Source of the DNA: Terriglobia bacterium
GTDB lineage: Bacteria; Acidobacteriota; Terriglobia; Acidiferrales; UBA7541
Length of the DNA: 64,000 bases
Direction: 5' to 3'
NCBI GenBank assembly: GCA_020073375.1
Contig: JAIQFG010000014.1
Coordinates: forward strand, 1-64,000
In this document: positions 18,230-27,048 of the stretch, piece after piece
Position numbering within the stretch: position 1 is the stretch's first letter
How the letters are laid out: each line of letters begins with the position of its first letter
The notes under the pieces: generated by a model
The model's input: the letters and a program-made list of their open reading frames with translations, nothing else
Database searches by the model: none
What the model was told of the DNA's origin: nothing
Program-made: the position numbers and the translations under genes

Positions 18230-19249
18230 TCACCGCATCCCTCTGCGCAGCAGATAAATAAATACCGGCGCTCCTGCCATCGCGGTCATCGCGCCCACGG
18301 GCAATTCGGTGGGCGCGACGACGGTGCGCGCGAGCGTATCGGCCAGCAGGATGGCAATGGCTCCGCAAAACGCCGAAGCCGGAATCAGAATCCGGTAATC
18401 CGAACCGAAAATGCGGCGCACGGCGTGCGGGACAAGCAATCCGACATACCCGATCTGTCCGCTTGCGGAAACGGCAAGCGCGGTCAACAGCGACGCCGCA
18501 ACGTACACGACCAACTTCACGCGCGTCGCTTCCACGCCCAGATGAATCGCCTCGCGTTCGCCAGTAAGCAGGAGATTCAAATCCGCGGACGTCGAATAAA
18601 TCGCGCCGATGCCGGCAAGCAGCCCCGCCATGAAGATCCATTGCAAGTCCACGGGCACGGGCGTCGATAGATCTCCCATCATCCAGAAGACCGCGCCGCG
18701 CAGGTCGCGCCCGGCGAGCGTGGTCATCAGAAACATGATGATCGCGGAAAGAAAGGAAGCCGAGATTACGCCGCCCAGCAACAGCGTCGTGCTGTCGAGT
18801 TCGCCTCCACGGCGCCCCAGAAAATAAACCGCGGCGATCGTGGCCATCGCTCCCACGAACGCGCCCAGAAGGGTAACAAACGGGAGTTGCGGCGCGAAAA
18901 TCAGCGCCAGGATCGCGCCGAGCGCCGCTCCGCTGGAAACGCCCAGCACGAAGGGATCCGCCAGCGGATTGCGCAGCAGCGCCTGAAAGCTTGCGCCGGA
19001 AACCGATAGCGCCGCTCCCACCAGAATGCCGAGCATGATGCGCGGCAGCCGCAAATCGAAAACGATCAGGCGGTATTCCGAGGGAAGCTGATCGCTGCGT
19101 CCGATGGCCACGCGCCCCAGATTGATCAACAGGTCGGTAACGGAAATCGGCACCGCTCCCAGCTTCAGCGCAAGCACCACGCACGCCAGCAGCACGGCGG
19201 CGAGCCCCGCGCAGACCCACAGCACATGCCGCGCCGTCAGCGGATGCAT
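18230..19249 (-). CDS. btuC: Cobalamin ABC transporter permease (FecCD/BtuC family)
   Basis: 339 residues; the start at 19249 has GGAGG 7 bases upstream. About ten transmembrane helices, with family signatures LRLPRIMLGILVGAALSVSG, QALLRNPLADPFVLGVSSGA and, for the coupling helix, GQIGYVGLLVPHAVRRIFG. It forms the inner-membrane channel for the substrate delivered by BtuF. The start overlaps the end of btuF by 13 bases, showing tight coupling. The frame remains open far upstream, but that part is a shadow of btuF. Confidence 0.93.
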   Translation of the reverse strand: MHPLTARHVLWVCAGLAAVLLACVVLALKLGAVPISVTDLLINLGRVAIGRSDQLPSEYRLIVFDLRLPRIMLGILVGAALSVSGASFQALLRNPLADPFVLGVSSGAALGAILALIFAPQLPFVTLLGAFVGAMATIAAVYFLGRRGGELDSTTLLLGGVISASFLSAIIMFLMTTLAGRDLRGAVFWMMGDLSTPVPVDLQWIFMAGLLAGIGAIYSTSADLNLLLTGEREAIHLGVEATRVKLVVYVAASLLTALAVSASGQIGYVGLLVPHAVRRIFGSDYRILIPASAFCGAIAILLADTLARTVVAPTELPVGAMTAMAGAPVFIYLLRRGMR

Positions 19250-20292
19250 GAGCAAGCCTCCTGGGCAATCGGGCCAGAAATACCGCCGGAGCCGGCGCGC
19301 GCCGCGAATAGCTGGGGATGCAGCGATCGCGCGAGCTGCTCGATGGCGTCCACGATGCGCGGCACCGGACGAATAATGGCTTCGTTGATGATTGCCACTT
19401 TCCCCTGGCGCAGCGCGTCCAGATCGCGCCAGCCGGGACGCGAACGCAGCGCGTCGATTTCCTCGCGCGCCTGTCCCGTGTGCTCGCCCACGAACACCAG
19501 AAATTCCGGCTGCAGGCGGAGCATTTCCTCCAGATTGACGCGCGGCCACTCGGTACTGGTCTCCACCACCGAGCGCGCCCCCGCATGGCGCAACGCATCC
19601 TCGAGGAACGTGCCCCGACCGATCGAAATCAGCGGATCGGTCCACACGACGAAGAAGGCGCGGGCGGGCTGCGCTCCCGCCAGCCTGCGGCCCAGATCGG
19701 CAAGCCGCGAGCGGAGTTCTCCGGCGAGAGCCGCCGCGTTCTTGTCCGCTCCCAGGACGCCGCCGAGGCGCTCGATCGACGCGATCATTTCATCCACCGA
19801 ATGCGGATCGGTGATATACACCGGCAACCCCAAGCGGTCCAAGGCGGCCACGGTTTCGCGGCGGTTGATTGACGTCGCCAGGATCAGGTCCGGGCGGAGC
19901 TTCACGATTTCTTCCAGGTTTGGGTTCACCGGCCCGCCCACGTGCGGCTTCCGCGCCGCTTCCGGCGGATAATCGCAATAGTCCGTGTCGCCAGCCAGAT
20001 GATTTTCCTGCTTCAACGCGAACACAATTTCGGTGAGGTTAGGGGCCAGCGAAACGATGCGGTTCACTTGCGCCGGGACATTCACGCGCCGCCCGGTTTC
20101 ATCCGTGAACGCGTGCATGGCCGGCCGATTGGCTGCCGCGTCGTCCTGAGCTCCCGTTGCGCGCGCCAAAGACGTGCCGACGGATGCCAGGATGCACATC
20201 ACCACGATCCCGGCGGCGCTGGACAGGCCGCTGCGCTTGCGCAACTTCTCGCGCGTTTCAGCCGCCGGGATCGCGATGGATTTCAATCGCAC
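19237..20292 (-). CDS. btuF: Cobalamin-binding periplasmic protein (BtuF-like)
   Basis: 351 residues from a GTG at 20292 (GGAAGCGGAAAC precedes it). A long N-terminal region with a hydrophobic segment at about 24-46 acts as signal or anchor. The mature part is a two-lobed helical-backbone binding protein: RRVNVPAQVNRIVSLAPNLTEIVFAL, LAGDTDYCDYPPEA, KPHVGGPVNPNLEEIVKLRPDLIL, and in lobe 2 GRGTFLEDALRHAGARSV. It captures the ligand in the periplasm and hands it to BtuCD. It is the first gene of the operon, directly after the riboswitch-controlled terminator. Confidence 0.9.
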   Translation of the reverse strand: MRLKSIAIPAAETREKLRKRSGLSSAAGIVVMCILASVGTSLARATGAQDDAAANRPAMHAFTDETGRRVNVPAQVNRIVSLAPNLTEIVFALKQENHLAGDTDYCDYPPEAARKPHVGGPVNPNLEEIVKLRPDLILATSINRRETVAALDRLGLPVYITDPHSVDEMIASIERLGGVLGADKNAAALAGELRSRLADLGRRLAGAQPARAFFVVWTDPLISIGRGTFLEDALRHAGARSVVETSTEWPRVNLEEMLRLQPEFLVFVGEHTGQAREEIDALRSRPGWRDLDALRQGKVAIINEAIIRPVPRIVDAIEQLARSLHPQLFAARAGSGGISGPIAQEACSCIR

Positions 20293-20311
20293 GTTTCCGC
20301 TTCCTGAAAAT

Positions 20312-20337
20312 AAAAAAGCCCCACGAGAAAGTGGGGC
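20312..20337 (-). terminator. Riboswitch-controlled terminator before btuF
   Basis: On the minus strand GCCCCAC-loop-GTGGGGC (20331-20337 with 20318-20324) is followed by six T residues (20312-20317). An alternative hairpin pairs 20324-20340 with 20345-20358 (CGAGAAAG and GGCGCG in both arms, 3-base bulge). It consumes one terminator arm, so the two structures exclude each other. Confidence 0.85.
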
Positions 20338-20374
20338 GCGCAGCCGCGCCCTTTCTCGCGAAGGGTGACGGCAT

Positions 20375-20462
20375 AAGCGGCCTGGGAGGGTGTCCTGACT
20401 TACGGCGTTTCGCCGATCACAGTGGCGGGACCGTGGCCGATTCTAACGGCCTTCCCCGCTTC
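20375..20462 (-). ncRNA. Cobalamin riboswitch (short, class-II-like) of btuFCD
   Basis: Minus-strand order: AAGCGGGGAAGGCCG, GAATCGGCCACGGTCCC, the B12 box CCCGCCACTGTGA (about 20416-20430), a small hairpin GGCGAAACGCC, then AAGTCAGGACACC (20390-20402). AAGCGG at 20457-20462 pairs with CCGCTT at 20375-20380. The outer arm seen in class-I RNAs between box and AGTCAGGA is reduced to one short hairpin. An antiterminator/terminator follows. Ligand binding would be expected to end transcription before btuF. Confidence 0.9.
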
Positions 20463-20488
20463 CCAAACCTTCAAGATTGTCGAACGGC

Positions 20489-20517
20489 AGTCTAAGGCGC
20501 GCCGCTCGCGGTGTCAA
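20489..20517 (-). promoter_or_regulatory. Sigma-70 promoter of the btuFCD operon
   Basis: On the minus strand TTGACA (20512-20517) is followed after exactly 17 bases by TAGACT (20489-20494). Transcription would start near 20482, just ahead of the riboswitch. Confidence 0.8.
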
Positions 20518-20527
20518 CCAAGCTTGC

Positions 20528-20580
20528 GCAGCGGTTCTTGTAGGACAGACAAGAGTGTCTGTCCTACAAGAACCGCTGCG
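20528..20580. repeat. Long perfect palindrome, GTAGGACAGAC family
   Basis: Arms of at least 23 bases (about 20528-20550 and 20558-20580) are exact reverse complements, with the core GTAGGACAGAC...GTCTGTCCTAC. The palindrome extends beyond the usual element into flanking CGCAGCGGTTCTT, which is unusual. It separates the divergent btu and symporter operons. Confidence 0.9.
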
Positions 20581-20647
20581 ATTGTTATTCCCGGGCGTGT
20601 GGTGCAACATGTGTCCGCGCGTAGCTTGACCTGGCGAGGAGTTTTCA

Positions 20648-20887
20648 ATGACCCGACCGTCTTTCGGCGCGATTTGCCTCGCCATCATTCCATTCCTGGC
20701 CATGTGCTTCTCGGTTTCGCTGTGGGACCGGGTCCATCCCATGGTGCTCGGCCTGCCTTTCAATTTATTCTGGCTGCTTTCGTGGATCGTGCTTACGTCC
20801 GCGTGCATGTGGGGCGTGTATCGACTGGAAGCGCCGCGAATCGCCAATGCTGAAGCGCGCCGCCACAACGCGGGTCGCGCCGAATGA
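20648..20887 (+). CDS. DUF3311 small membrane protein
   Basis: 79 residues with two transmembrane helices (about 8-26 and 33-57) and the family pattern PFxLFWLLSWIVLTSACMW. GAGGAG lies 6 bases before the ATG. DUF3311 proteins are found next to sodium:solute symporters and are thought to be small accessory subunits. Here the stop codon overlaps the symporter ATG by four bases (ATGA), so the two are translated together. Confidence 0.85.
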   Translation: MTRPSFGAICLAIIPFLAMCFSVSLWDRVHPMVLGLPFNLFWLLSWIVLTSACMWGVYRLEAPRIANAEARRHNAGRAE

Positions 20888-22353
20888 GCCCCACGGCCAT
20901 CGCGCTGGCGATCATCTTTTTTATCGTTGCGCTGGGCTCGGCCATCGGTTTTTACGCAGGCACGCGGCACAAAATGAGCCTGGAACAGTGGACCGTGGGC
21001 AGCCGGGGATTCGGAACGCTGCTCATGTGGCTGCTGATGGCCGGCGAAATCTACACCACATTTTCATTTCTCGGCGCCAGCGGATGGGCCTACTCGCGCG
21101 GCGGACCGGCCCTGTATATTCTGGCTTACCTGCCGCTCTCTTACGTCGTCTCGTTTTTTGTTTCGCCGCTCATATGGGATCTGGGCCGCGAACACGGTTT
21201 GCAGACGCAGCCCGATTTTTTCCTGGCGCGCTACGGAAGCAAATATCTGACGGGGTTCGTGGCGCTGGTTGGCGTCGCGTTCATGATTCCGTATCTGCAA
21301 ATTCAGCTGACCGGACTCGGAATCATCGTCGAGGTGGCAAGCTTCGGAGGAATCGGCCGCACGCGGGCCATGATTCTCGGCGTCGTGCTTCTCGCAGGAT
21401 TCGTTTTTGTCAGCGGCATACGCGCGGTGGCCTGGGTCAGCGTCCTGAAGGATTTTCTGATGGTGATCGCGGCCGTGTCGATCGGCCTGTACGTGCCGCA
21501 TCTCTATTTCGGCGGGGTCGGCCCGATGTTCGCGGAAATGGCGCGCGTCAATCCCGGGCACCTGGTGATGCCCGGAGCGACAAAGAATCTGGGCCACACC
21601 TGGTATGTCTCGACGGTTTTGCTGACCGCGCTCGGCGCATTCATGTGGCCCCATGCCTTTGGGGCCGCGTTCACGGCGCGCAGCGCGAATGTGCTGCGCC
21701 GCAACTGCGTTGTGATGCCGCTCTACAACATCACACTGGCGTTCATATTTTTCATCGGTTTCACCGCGTTCCTGGAGATCCCCGGGCTCGGAAACGGCGA
21801 TCTTTCGCTGCTAACCCTGGTGCGCCAGGCGCTGCCGCCATGGATGCTCGGCGTGGTCGGCGGAGCGGGCGCTCTCACCGCCATGGTGCCAGCGTCCATC
21901 ATCATTCTTACTGCATCCACCTTGTTCGCAAAGAATCTTTACCGCCCTGTCTTCGCGCCGGCGATGACGGACGATCAAGTGGCGCGACTGGCGCGGGGAA
22001 TGGTCGTTGCGCTCAGCCTGATTTGTTTGTATTTCGCGATCTACAGCTCGACGACGCTGGTTTCGCTGCTGCTGCTCGGGTACGCCGGAGTGACGCAATT
22101 TTTCCCTGGCGTTCTTCTGGGCCTGTTTTGGAAGCGGGTAACGACGGCGGGCGTTTTCAGCGGACTGATTTCCGGCGTCGCCTGCACCGCATTTCTGATT
22201 CTCAGCAACAGGGATCCTTTCGGAGGATGGAACGCCGGTTTCCTCGCGCTGTGCCTCAACGGCGCCGTCACTGTATTGGCGAGCCTGGCGGTTCCAGTCA
22301 AGACCGGAGCGCGCACGGAAGATTTTTCGGCGGGCGGTTCCGGCAGGTTCTGA
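20884..22353 (+). CDS. Sodium:solute symporter (SSS family)
   Basis: 489 residues with about thirteen transmembrane helices. Family hallmarks: DUF3311 partner immediately upstream, GFYAGTRHKMSLEQWTVGSR at the first loop, FLGASGWAYSRGGPALYI, and the core GYAGVTQFFPGVLLGLFWKR. SSS carriers use the sodium gradient to take up a sugar, organic acid, amino acid or similar solute. The paired arrangement is most common for monocarboxylate-like transporters, but the substrate cannot be read from the sequence. Confidence 0.88.
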   Translation: MSPTAIALAIIFFIVALGSAIGFYAGTRHKMSLEQWTVGSRGFGTLLMWLLMAGEIYTTFSFLGASGWAYSRGGPALYILAYLPLSYVVSFFVSPLIWDLGREHGLQTQPDFFLARYGSKYLTGFVALVGVAFMIPYLQIQLTGLGIIVEVASFGGIGRTRAMILGVVLLAGFVFVSGIRAVAWVSVLKDFLMVIAAVSIGLYVPHLYFGGVGPMFAEMARVNPGHLVMPGATKNLGHTWYVSTVLLTALGAFMWPHAFGAAFTARSANVLRRNCVVMPLYNITLAFIFFIGFTAFLEIPGLGNGDLSLLTLVRQALPPWMLGVVGGAGALTAMVPASIIILTASTLFAKNLYRPVFAPAMTDDQVARLARGMVVALSLICLYFAIYSSTTLVSLLLLGYAGVTQFFPGVLLGLFWKRVTTAGVFSGLISGVACTAFLILSNRDPFGGWNAGFLALCLNGAVTVLASLAVPVKTGARTEDFSAGGSGRF

Positions 22354-22366
22354 TACACGATGTTTC

Positions 22367-22396
22367 AGTAGGACAGGCTTCAGCCTGTCGGGTTTA
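22367..22396 (+). repeat. Single GTAG-headed hairpin after the symporter gene
   Basis: GTAGGACAGGCTTCAGCCTG followed by TCGGGTTTATTTT: one half of the inverted pairs found elsewhere, 13 bases after the symporter stop. The hairpin plus T-rich tail could end transcription. The rest of 22397-22542 shows nothing I can assign. Confidence 0.8.
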
Positions 22397-22542
22397 TTTT
22401 CTCAGGCCCGTGAACTGATCCGATGATGTGGTCGGCTGCTGCTTCCGAGCAGGCTTGTCAGCGGCATCGACCAAGGCTCGGAAGAAAAAAGCCAACAACT
22501 CCAACTCATCAGTCCAATGCCACTACCCCCACCGGATCCGCG

Positions 22543-23025
22543 CTAACGGCCGAGCGCGGCCTTGATCCGGGCGAGATGGTGGTAGCTGTGGCGGACGGCG
22601 TGATCCTCGAGTAGGAACTGGCAGGTGAGCGGGGCGTCGGAATTGAGCGAGACGCTGGCTGCGGAGTCCAGTTGCGCGTCGCTGAGAGCGCGAATGGCGA
22701 CAGCGGCAGCGGCGCTGTTGGCTGCCAGCAGGGCGAGCGCGGCCTGCTTGGTCACGCCGTCATTGTCCTTGGCGTGGTCACGGTTCATGGTGTGGACGGC
22801 GTCCCAGGTGACGCCGTCGACCGGCTTTCCGGCGGCAAGCAACTGCGCGAGATGGATTTCGATGGGGTAAACGCTGGCGACGTGGTGCACCACAACGCCG
22901 ATTTTTCGTCCGTCGTGGGGCACTCGCGATTGCCACTCGGCCTCGGAAAGCGTGGCCGCGAATGCGGCGAGCGAATTTGCGCCGGCTTCGAGGCGCGCTG
23001 CGAGGGCTTCGGATCGGTTGCTCAT
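22543..23025 (-). CDS. DinB-family protein
   Basis: 160 residues; GAGGAG lies 8 bases before the ATG. Four-helix bundle pattern with histidines in VVHHVASVYPIE (first ligand region) and DHAVRHSYHHLARIKAAL near the C-terminus, where the HxxxH pair typical of DinB metal sites sits. It is a different branch from the DinB protein at 9620. No substrate or pathway is suggested by the neighbours. Confidence 0.75.
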   Translation of the reverse strand: MSNRSEALAARLEAGANSLAAFAATLSEAEWQSRVPHDGRKIGVVVHHVASVYPIEIHLAQLLAAGKPVDGVTWDAVHTMNRDHAKDNDGVTKQAALALLAANSAAAAVAIRALSDAQLDSAASVSLNSDAPLTCQFLLEDHAVRHSYHHLARIKAALGR

Positions 23026-23378
23026 GGTTGCTTCTCCTCGTGGCGAAATCCGGAACAGACTAGATCAATTCGCCTAATCTGTCCATCCTCGATAGAACGC
23101 GGTGGGTGGCGGCCGATCGCAGGCCCATGGCCGCATCCGGCTGAAACCCGCGGTCGTAAGGGTGAATGTCTGGTTCGACTCTTCCGCGAAGATTGCCGTT
23201 TGCGCGGGCATGGCTCTGTGTACAATTTTACAGGGACGGCTCTGCGCCAGATTTCCACTCGCCTCCAGGCGAACGCCCGGCCACCCCCGCGGAAGGTCCG
23301 CAACGGATCCTCTGGAATAATGGTAGACTCCGGCGCGCTCCCGGCCGCGCCCATAAAGCAGAAAAGGGAGTATTGTCG
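23026..23378. other. Upstream region of the trehalose synthase operon
   Basis: No gene is seen. A possible promoter for the plus strand is TTGCGC (23200-23205) with TACAAT (23221-23226); the 15-base spacer is short. From it the leader to the GTG start would be about 150 bases. Confidence 0.3.
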
Positions 23379-25061
23379 GTGAAAACGGCCGGAAGCGCGC
23401 GCGACCCACTGTGGTACAAGGATGCCGTCATTTACGAGGTCCCCGTCAAAGCATTCTTTGACGCGAACAACGACGGAATCGGCGACTTTCCGGGACTTTT
23501 TCAGAAGCTCGATTATCTTCAGGATCTGGGCGTCACTTGCCTGTGGTTGCTGCCGTTTTTCCCTTCTCCGCTGCGTGACGACGGCTATGACATCAGCGAC
23601 TATATGAACGTGCATCCGAGCTACGGCACGATGGAGGATTTCAGAAAATTTCTCAACGCCGCGCATCTCCGGGGGATCCAAGTGATGATCGAGCTGGTGG
23701 TGAATCACACCTCCGACCAGCACCCGTGGTTTCAATCGGCGCGCGAGGCTGCTCCCGGATCGAAGGAACGCAATTTTTACGTTTGGAGCGACACCGACCG
23801 CAAATATGAGGGCGCGCGAATTATTTTTACCGACACGGAAAAATCCAATTGGACGTGGGACCCCGTGGCGAAGGCCTACTACTGGCACCGCTTCTTCTCT
23901 CACCAGCCTGACTTGAATTACGATAATCCGGATGTACTGGAAGAGGTGCTGAAGGTCATGCGCTACTGGCTGGACATGGGCGTGGACGGGCTTCGGCTGG
24001 ATGCGATCCCGTACCTGGTGGAGCGGGAAGGCACCAATTGCGAAAATTTGCCGGACACGCACGTGGTGCTGAAAAAAATTCGCGCTGCGATGGACGAGGG
24101 GTACGAAGGCAGAATGATTCTGGCGGAAGCCAATCAGTGGCCCAGCGACGTGCGGCCTTATTTCGGCGACGGCGACGAATGCCACCTGGCGTTTCATTTT
24201 CCCTTGATGCCGCGGATTTTCATGGCGCTGAGGCTGGAGGACCGCCACCCGATCGTCGATATCCTGGCGCAGACGCCGGAGATTCCGGAAAACTGCCAAT
24301 GGGGATTGTTTTTGCGCAATCATGACGAGCTTACGCTGGAAATGGTGAATGAAGAGGAACGCGATTATATGTATCTGGCGTACAGCAGCGATCCGCGCAT
24401 GCGCATCAATGTAGGTATCCGGAGGCGCCTTGCGCCCCTGATGGAAAATAATTCGCGGCGCATCGAGCTGCTGAACAGCCTGCTGCTTTCGTTTCCGGGC
24501 ACGCCGATTGTTTATTACGGCGACGAAATCGGCATGGGAGACAACATTCATCTGGGCGACCGCAACGGCGTGCGCACGCCCATGCAGTGGAGCGGCGACC
24601 GCAACGCGGGTTTCTCGCGCGCCGCGCCGGAAACGCTGTACAGCCCGGTGATCGGCGATCCGGTGTACGGCTACGGAGCCGTGAACGTGGAATCGCAGAC
24701 CGGCGAGGCTTCGTCGCCGCTGAACTGGATGCGGAACATGATCGCGTTGCGAAAGTTATTCCGCGTATTTGGCCGCGGCGAGATGAAATTCCTGGATCCC
24801 GCAAATCGCAAGATCCTGGCTTATCTGAGGCGCGCCGGGGGCGAAACGGTTTTGTGCGTCGCCAATCTCTCGCGGTTCGCGCAGCCCGTGGAGCTGGATT
24901 TACAGCAGTACCAGGGAATGCGGCCCGTGGAGATGCTGGGGTACGTGGAGTTTCCGGTCATCGGGGCGCAACCGTATCCGTTGTCGCTTGGCCCGTACGG
25001 ATTTTTTTGGTTTGAGCTGCAGGAACCGCGCAAGCAGGGGGAAATCCAGGCTGGAGAATAA
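23379..25061 (+). CDS. treS: Trehalose synthase (maltose alpha-D-glucosyltransferase)
   Basis: 560 residues from a GTG start with GGGAG 8 bases upstream. It belongs to glycoside hydrolase family 13: [14 protein letters not shown] (about 105-118), GLRLDA with nucleophile D208, LAEANQWP with acid/base E250, and FLRNHDEL with D316. The segment [21 protein letters not shown] is typical of TreS, which interconverts maltose and trehalose. This is the single-domain form, without the maltokinase domain fused to TreS in many bacteria. It is followed 3 bases later by a glycosyltransferase-like gene and then by a mechanosensitive-type membrane protein, suggesting osmotic stress adaptation. Confidence 0.93.
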   Translation: MKTAGSARDPLWYKDAVIYEVPVKAFFDANNDGIGDFPGLFQKLDYLQDLGVTCLWLLPFFPSPLRDDGYDISDYMNVHPSYGTMEDFRKFLNAAHLRGIQVMIELVVNHTSDQHPWFQSAREAAPGSKERNFYVWSDTDRKYEGARIIFTDTEKSNWTWDPVAKAYYWHRFFSHQPDLNYDNPDVLEEVLKVMRYWLDMGVDGLRLDAIPYLVEREGTNCENLPDTHVVLKKIRAAMDEGYEGRMILAEANQWPSDVRPYFGDGDECHLAFHFPLMPRIFMALRLEDRHPIVDILAQTPEIPENCQWGLFLRNHDELTLEMVNEEERDYMYLAYSSDPRMRINVGIRRRLAPLMENNSRRIELLNSLLLSFPGTPIVYYGDEIGMGDNIHLGDRNGVRTPMQWSGDRNAGFSRAAPETLYSPVIGDPVYGYGAVNVESQTGEASSPLNWMRNMIALRKLFRVFGRGEMKFLDPANRKILAYLRRAGGETVLCVANLSRFAQPVELDLQQYQGMRPVEMLGYVEFPVIGAQPYPLSLGPYGFFWFELQEPRKQGEIQAGE

Positions 25062-25064
25062 AGC

Positions 25065-26306
25065 GTGGCAGTGTTAGACACGATTACACAGGAGACAGAA
25101 GGGCACGCGGACCGCACGGGTGAAGCGGATCTGGTGGTTGCGCTGCCGTCCTGCCAAAGCCGAGAACAGCTGGACGATGCAGTGGCCGGCCTGCGCACGG
25201 TCCTGCCCGAACTGCTTCCCAATGGGAAGACGGTCATCCTGCATCCGGACACGGCAGTTGCGGCGGCCAGTGAAGATGCGGGGCCATCGGCCGCGGATAC
25301 ATCTCTCCAATTACTTGCCGTCACGATGGCTCCGGTGGAGCGCTATCACCAGCAATCGCTGGATCAGGGGCTGCGCGCGCTATTGCAGGCGGGGCGAACA
25401 CTTAATGCAAAAGTCTGCGTGATGATGAGTTCGGAGCCTTCGGCGGAAAGTTTGCGGGGCCTGGCGGATCAGGTCCTGTACAACGGGTTCGACTTGAGTG
25501 TGCCGCTGTACGCCCGGCACAAATTCGACAGCCTGATCAACCGCGGGATCGTGTATCCGCTGACCCGGGCGCTGTATGGCGCGCGGTTGCACAATCCAAT
25601 GGCCGCGGACATGGCGATTTCTCCGCAGCTGGCTGGAAAATATTTGCAGTCGCAGCCCGCCGCCGGCCAGACCGATTGCGGATGGATCACAACGAACGCG
25701 CTATGCTCCGGGTTGCAAGTGTGCCAGGTCCATCGAGGCTTCGCGCCCCTGCCCGGCGTGTCCGAGGCCGTGGATCTCAGCGATTCTCTCGCTCAAGTCT
25801 TGAGCACGCTCCTGCTGGACGCGGAGCGAAACGCCGTGTGCTGGCAAAGGGTCCGCGGCTCGCAAGGCGTGCGCACATTCGGGCGGCCCGAGCCAGAGGA
25901 AAACGAGAGCGCTCCGGCGCAGGTCGGCGAAATGATCGAGACATTCCATCGCGGCTGCAAGGACCTGCTGGACATTTGGGCCACGGCGCTTTCCCCGGCC
26001 ACGCTGCTCAACCTGAAAAAACTCGCCAAACTCCCCGAGGATCAATTTCGTCTGCCGGACGGGGTCTGGGTGCACGCCCTATATGATTTCATGCTCGGCC
26101 ACCGGCAGCGTGTGATCAACCGCGAACATTTGCTGCGCGCGATGACGCCCATCTATCTTGCCTGGGTGGCGTCCTACGCTCTGGAAGTTCAAACCTTTTC
26201 GCCCGCGGCCGTTGTGAACCGCATCGAGACGCTGGGCGCGGCATTTGAAGACCTCAAGCCCTATCTGTTATCCCGATGGAGATGGCCGGACCGGTTTAAT
26301 CCTTAG
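25065..26306 (+). CDS. GT2-like glycosyltransferase homologue related to glucosylglycerate synthases
   Basis: 413 residues from a GTG 3 bases after the treS stop (GGAG at 9 bases). Residues 148-172 (LYARHKFD ... YPLTRALYG) resemble the acceptor region of glucosylglycerate/glucosyl-phosphoglycerate synthases, and AADMAIS (180-186) corresponds to their GGDFGxS. At the position where those enzymes have the metal-binding DxD, this protein reads MMSSEP (120-125), and the N-terminal nucleotide loop is SCQSREQ. The catalytic acids thus seem altered. The second half (from about 270) is helical. It may be a divergent or inactive enzyme acting on a compatible solute. Function unproven. Confidence 0.6.
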   Translation: MAVLDTITQETEGHADRTGEADLVVALPSCQSREQLDDAVAGLRTVLPELLPNGKTVILHPDTAVAAASEDAGPSAADTSLQLLAVTMAPVERYHQQSLDQGLRALLQAGRTLNAKVCVMMSSEPSAESLRGLADQVLYNGFDLSVPLYARHKFDSLINRGIVYPLTRALYGARLHNPMAADMAISPQLAGKYLQSQPAAGQTDCGWITTNALCSGLQVCQVHRGFAPLPGVSEAVDLSDSLAQVLSTLLLDAERNAVCWQRVRGSQGVRTFGRPEPEENESAPAQVGEMIETFHRGCKDLLDIWATALSPATLLNLKKLAKLPEDQFRLPDGVWVHALYDFMLGHRQRVINREHLLRAMTPIYLAWVASYALEVQTFSPAAVVNRIETLGAAFEDLKPYLLSRWRWPDRFNP

Positions 26307-26328
26307 CGATCCGGGAGAGGAGCGGACG

Positions 26329-27030
26329 ATGTGGACCCAAATACAGCAGGCCCTGCAAGAATCGACGGCTCGGGTGCTCATGGGATTTGTCAGACTGGTT
26401 CCAGGCCTGGGGGCTCTCATCGTGGCATTACTGATTTCCGCGGTGGCCGCCAAGATTTTCGGATTTCTGCTGAAACGTTCCCTGCGCGGGATCAAATTTG
26501 ACGCCAAGATGGCCAGCTGGGGTATTTCCGGTCTGTCGGAGATTTCTCCGACCGGAAGCCCGACGCTGCTGGTGGTGCGGTTCGTGTCCTGGTGCATCAT
26601 CCTGGTGGGCGTGTTGATCGGAATAGCGGCATTTGACGCCACCTTGACGCAGCAGATGGTCATCCGGATGTTTGAATATTTTCCAAATTTCCTGGTGGCG
26701 GTCGTATTGCTGTTTTTCGGCAATGTGATTGCACGATTCCTGGCGCGCGGGGTGCTGATTGGCGCGGTCAATCACAATCTTCCCTACGCGCGATTGCTCA
26801 GTTTGGGCGTGAAATGGCTGGTCATCGTGCTCACGTCGGCGATGGCACTGGAGCACTTGGGGATTGGCGGGAGAATCGTGGATCTGGCGTTTGCGATCCT
26901 GTTCGGCGGGATCGTTCTGGCCCTGGCGCTGGCCGTGGGACTGGGATCGAAGGATCTGGTGAGCCGTTCGCTGGAGAATCAGACGTTCCAGGGGAGAGAG
27001 AAATCCGAGGAGCAGTTCCGGCATCTGTAG
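26329..27030 (+). CDS. MscS-related membrane protein (conserved TM-helix type)
   Basis: 233 residues; the start at 26329 follows GAGGAG at 6 bases, 22 bases after the previous gene. Five hydrophobic segments (about 22-42, 68-90, 105-125, 145-165, 178-200). The last, GGIVLALALAVGLGSKDLVSRSLE, matches the pore-helix style of CmpX/TM-helix proteins related to small-conductance mechanosensitive channels, but the soluble MscS beta and C-terminal domains are missing. It probably helps release or sense osmotic stress together with the trehalose gene upstream. Confidence 0.7.
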   Translation: MWTQIQQALQESTARVLMGFVRLVPGLGALIVALLISAVAAKIFGFLLKRSLRGIKFDAKMASWGISGLSEISPTGSPTLLVVRFVSWCIILVGVLIGIAAFDATLTQQMVIRMFEYFPNFLVAVVLLFFGNVIARFLARGVLIGAVNHNLPYARLLSLGVKWLVIVLTSAMALEHLGIGGRIVDLAFAILFGGIVLALALAVGLGSKDLVSRSLENQTFQGREKSEEQFRHL

Positions 27031-27048
27031 CGGTTGTTTCCTGCCAAT

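Noticed and set aside
18204-19598. Long minus-strand frame overlapping btuC in another phase
   Set aside because: It is Arg/Ala-rich without domains, while btuC in the neighbouring frame has a ribosome site and full permease motifs.
23022-24551. 509-residue minus-strand frame over treS
   Set aside because: It mirrors treS, which has every GH13 catalytic residue; the antisense product has no motif.
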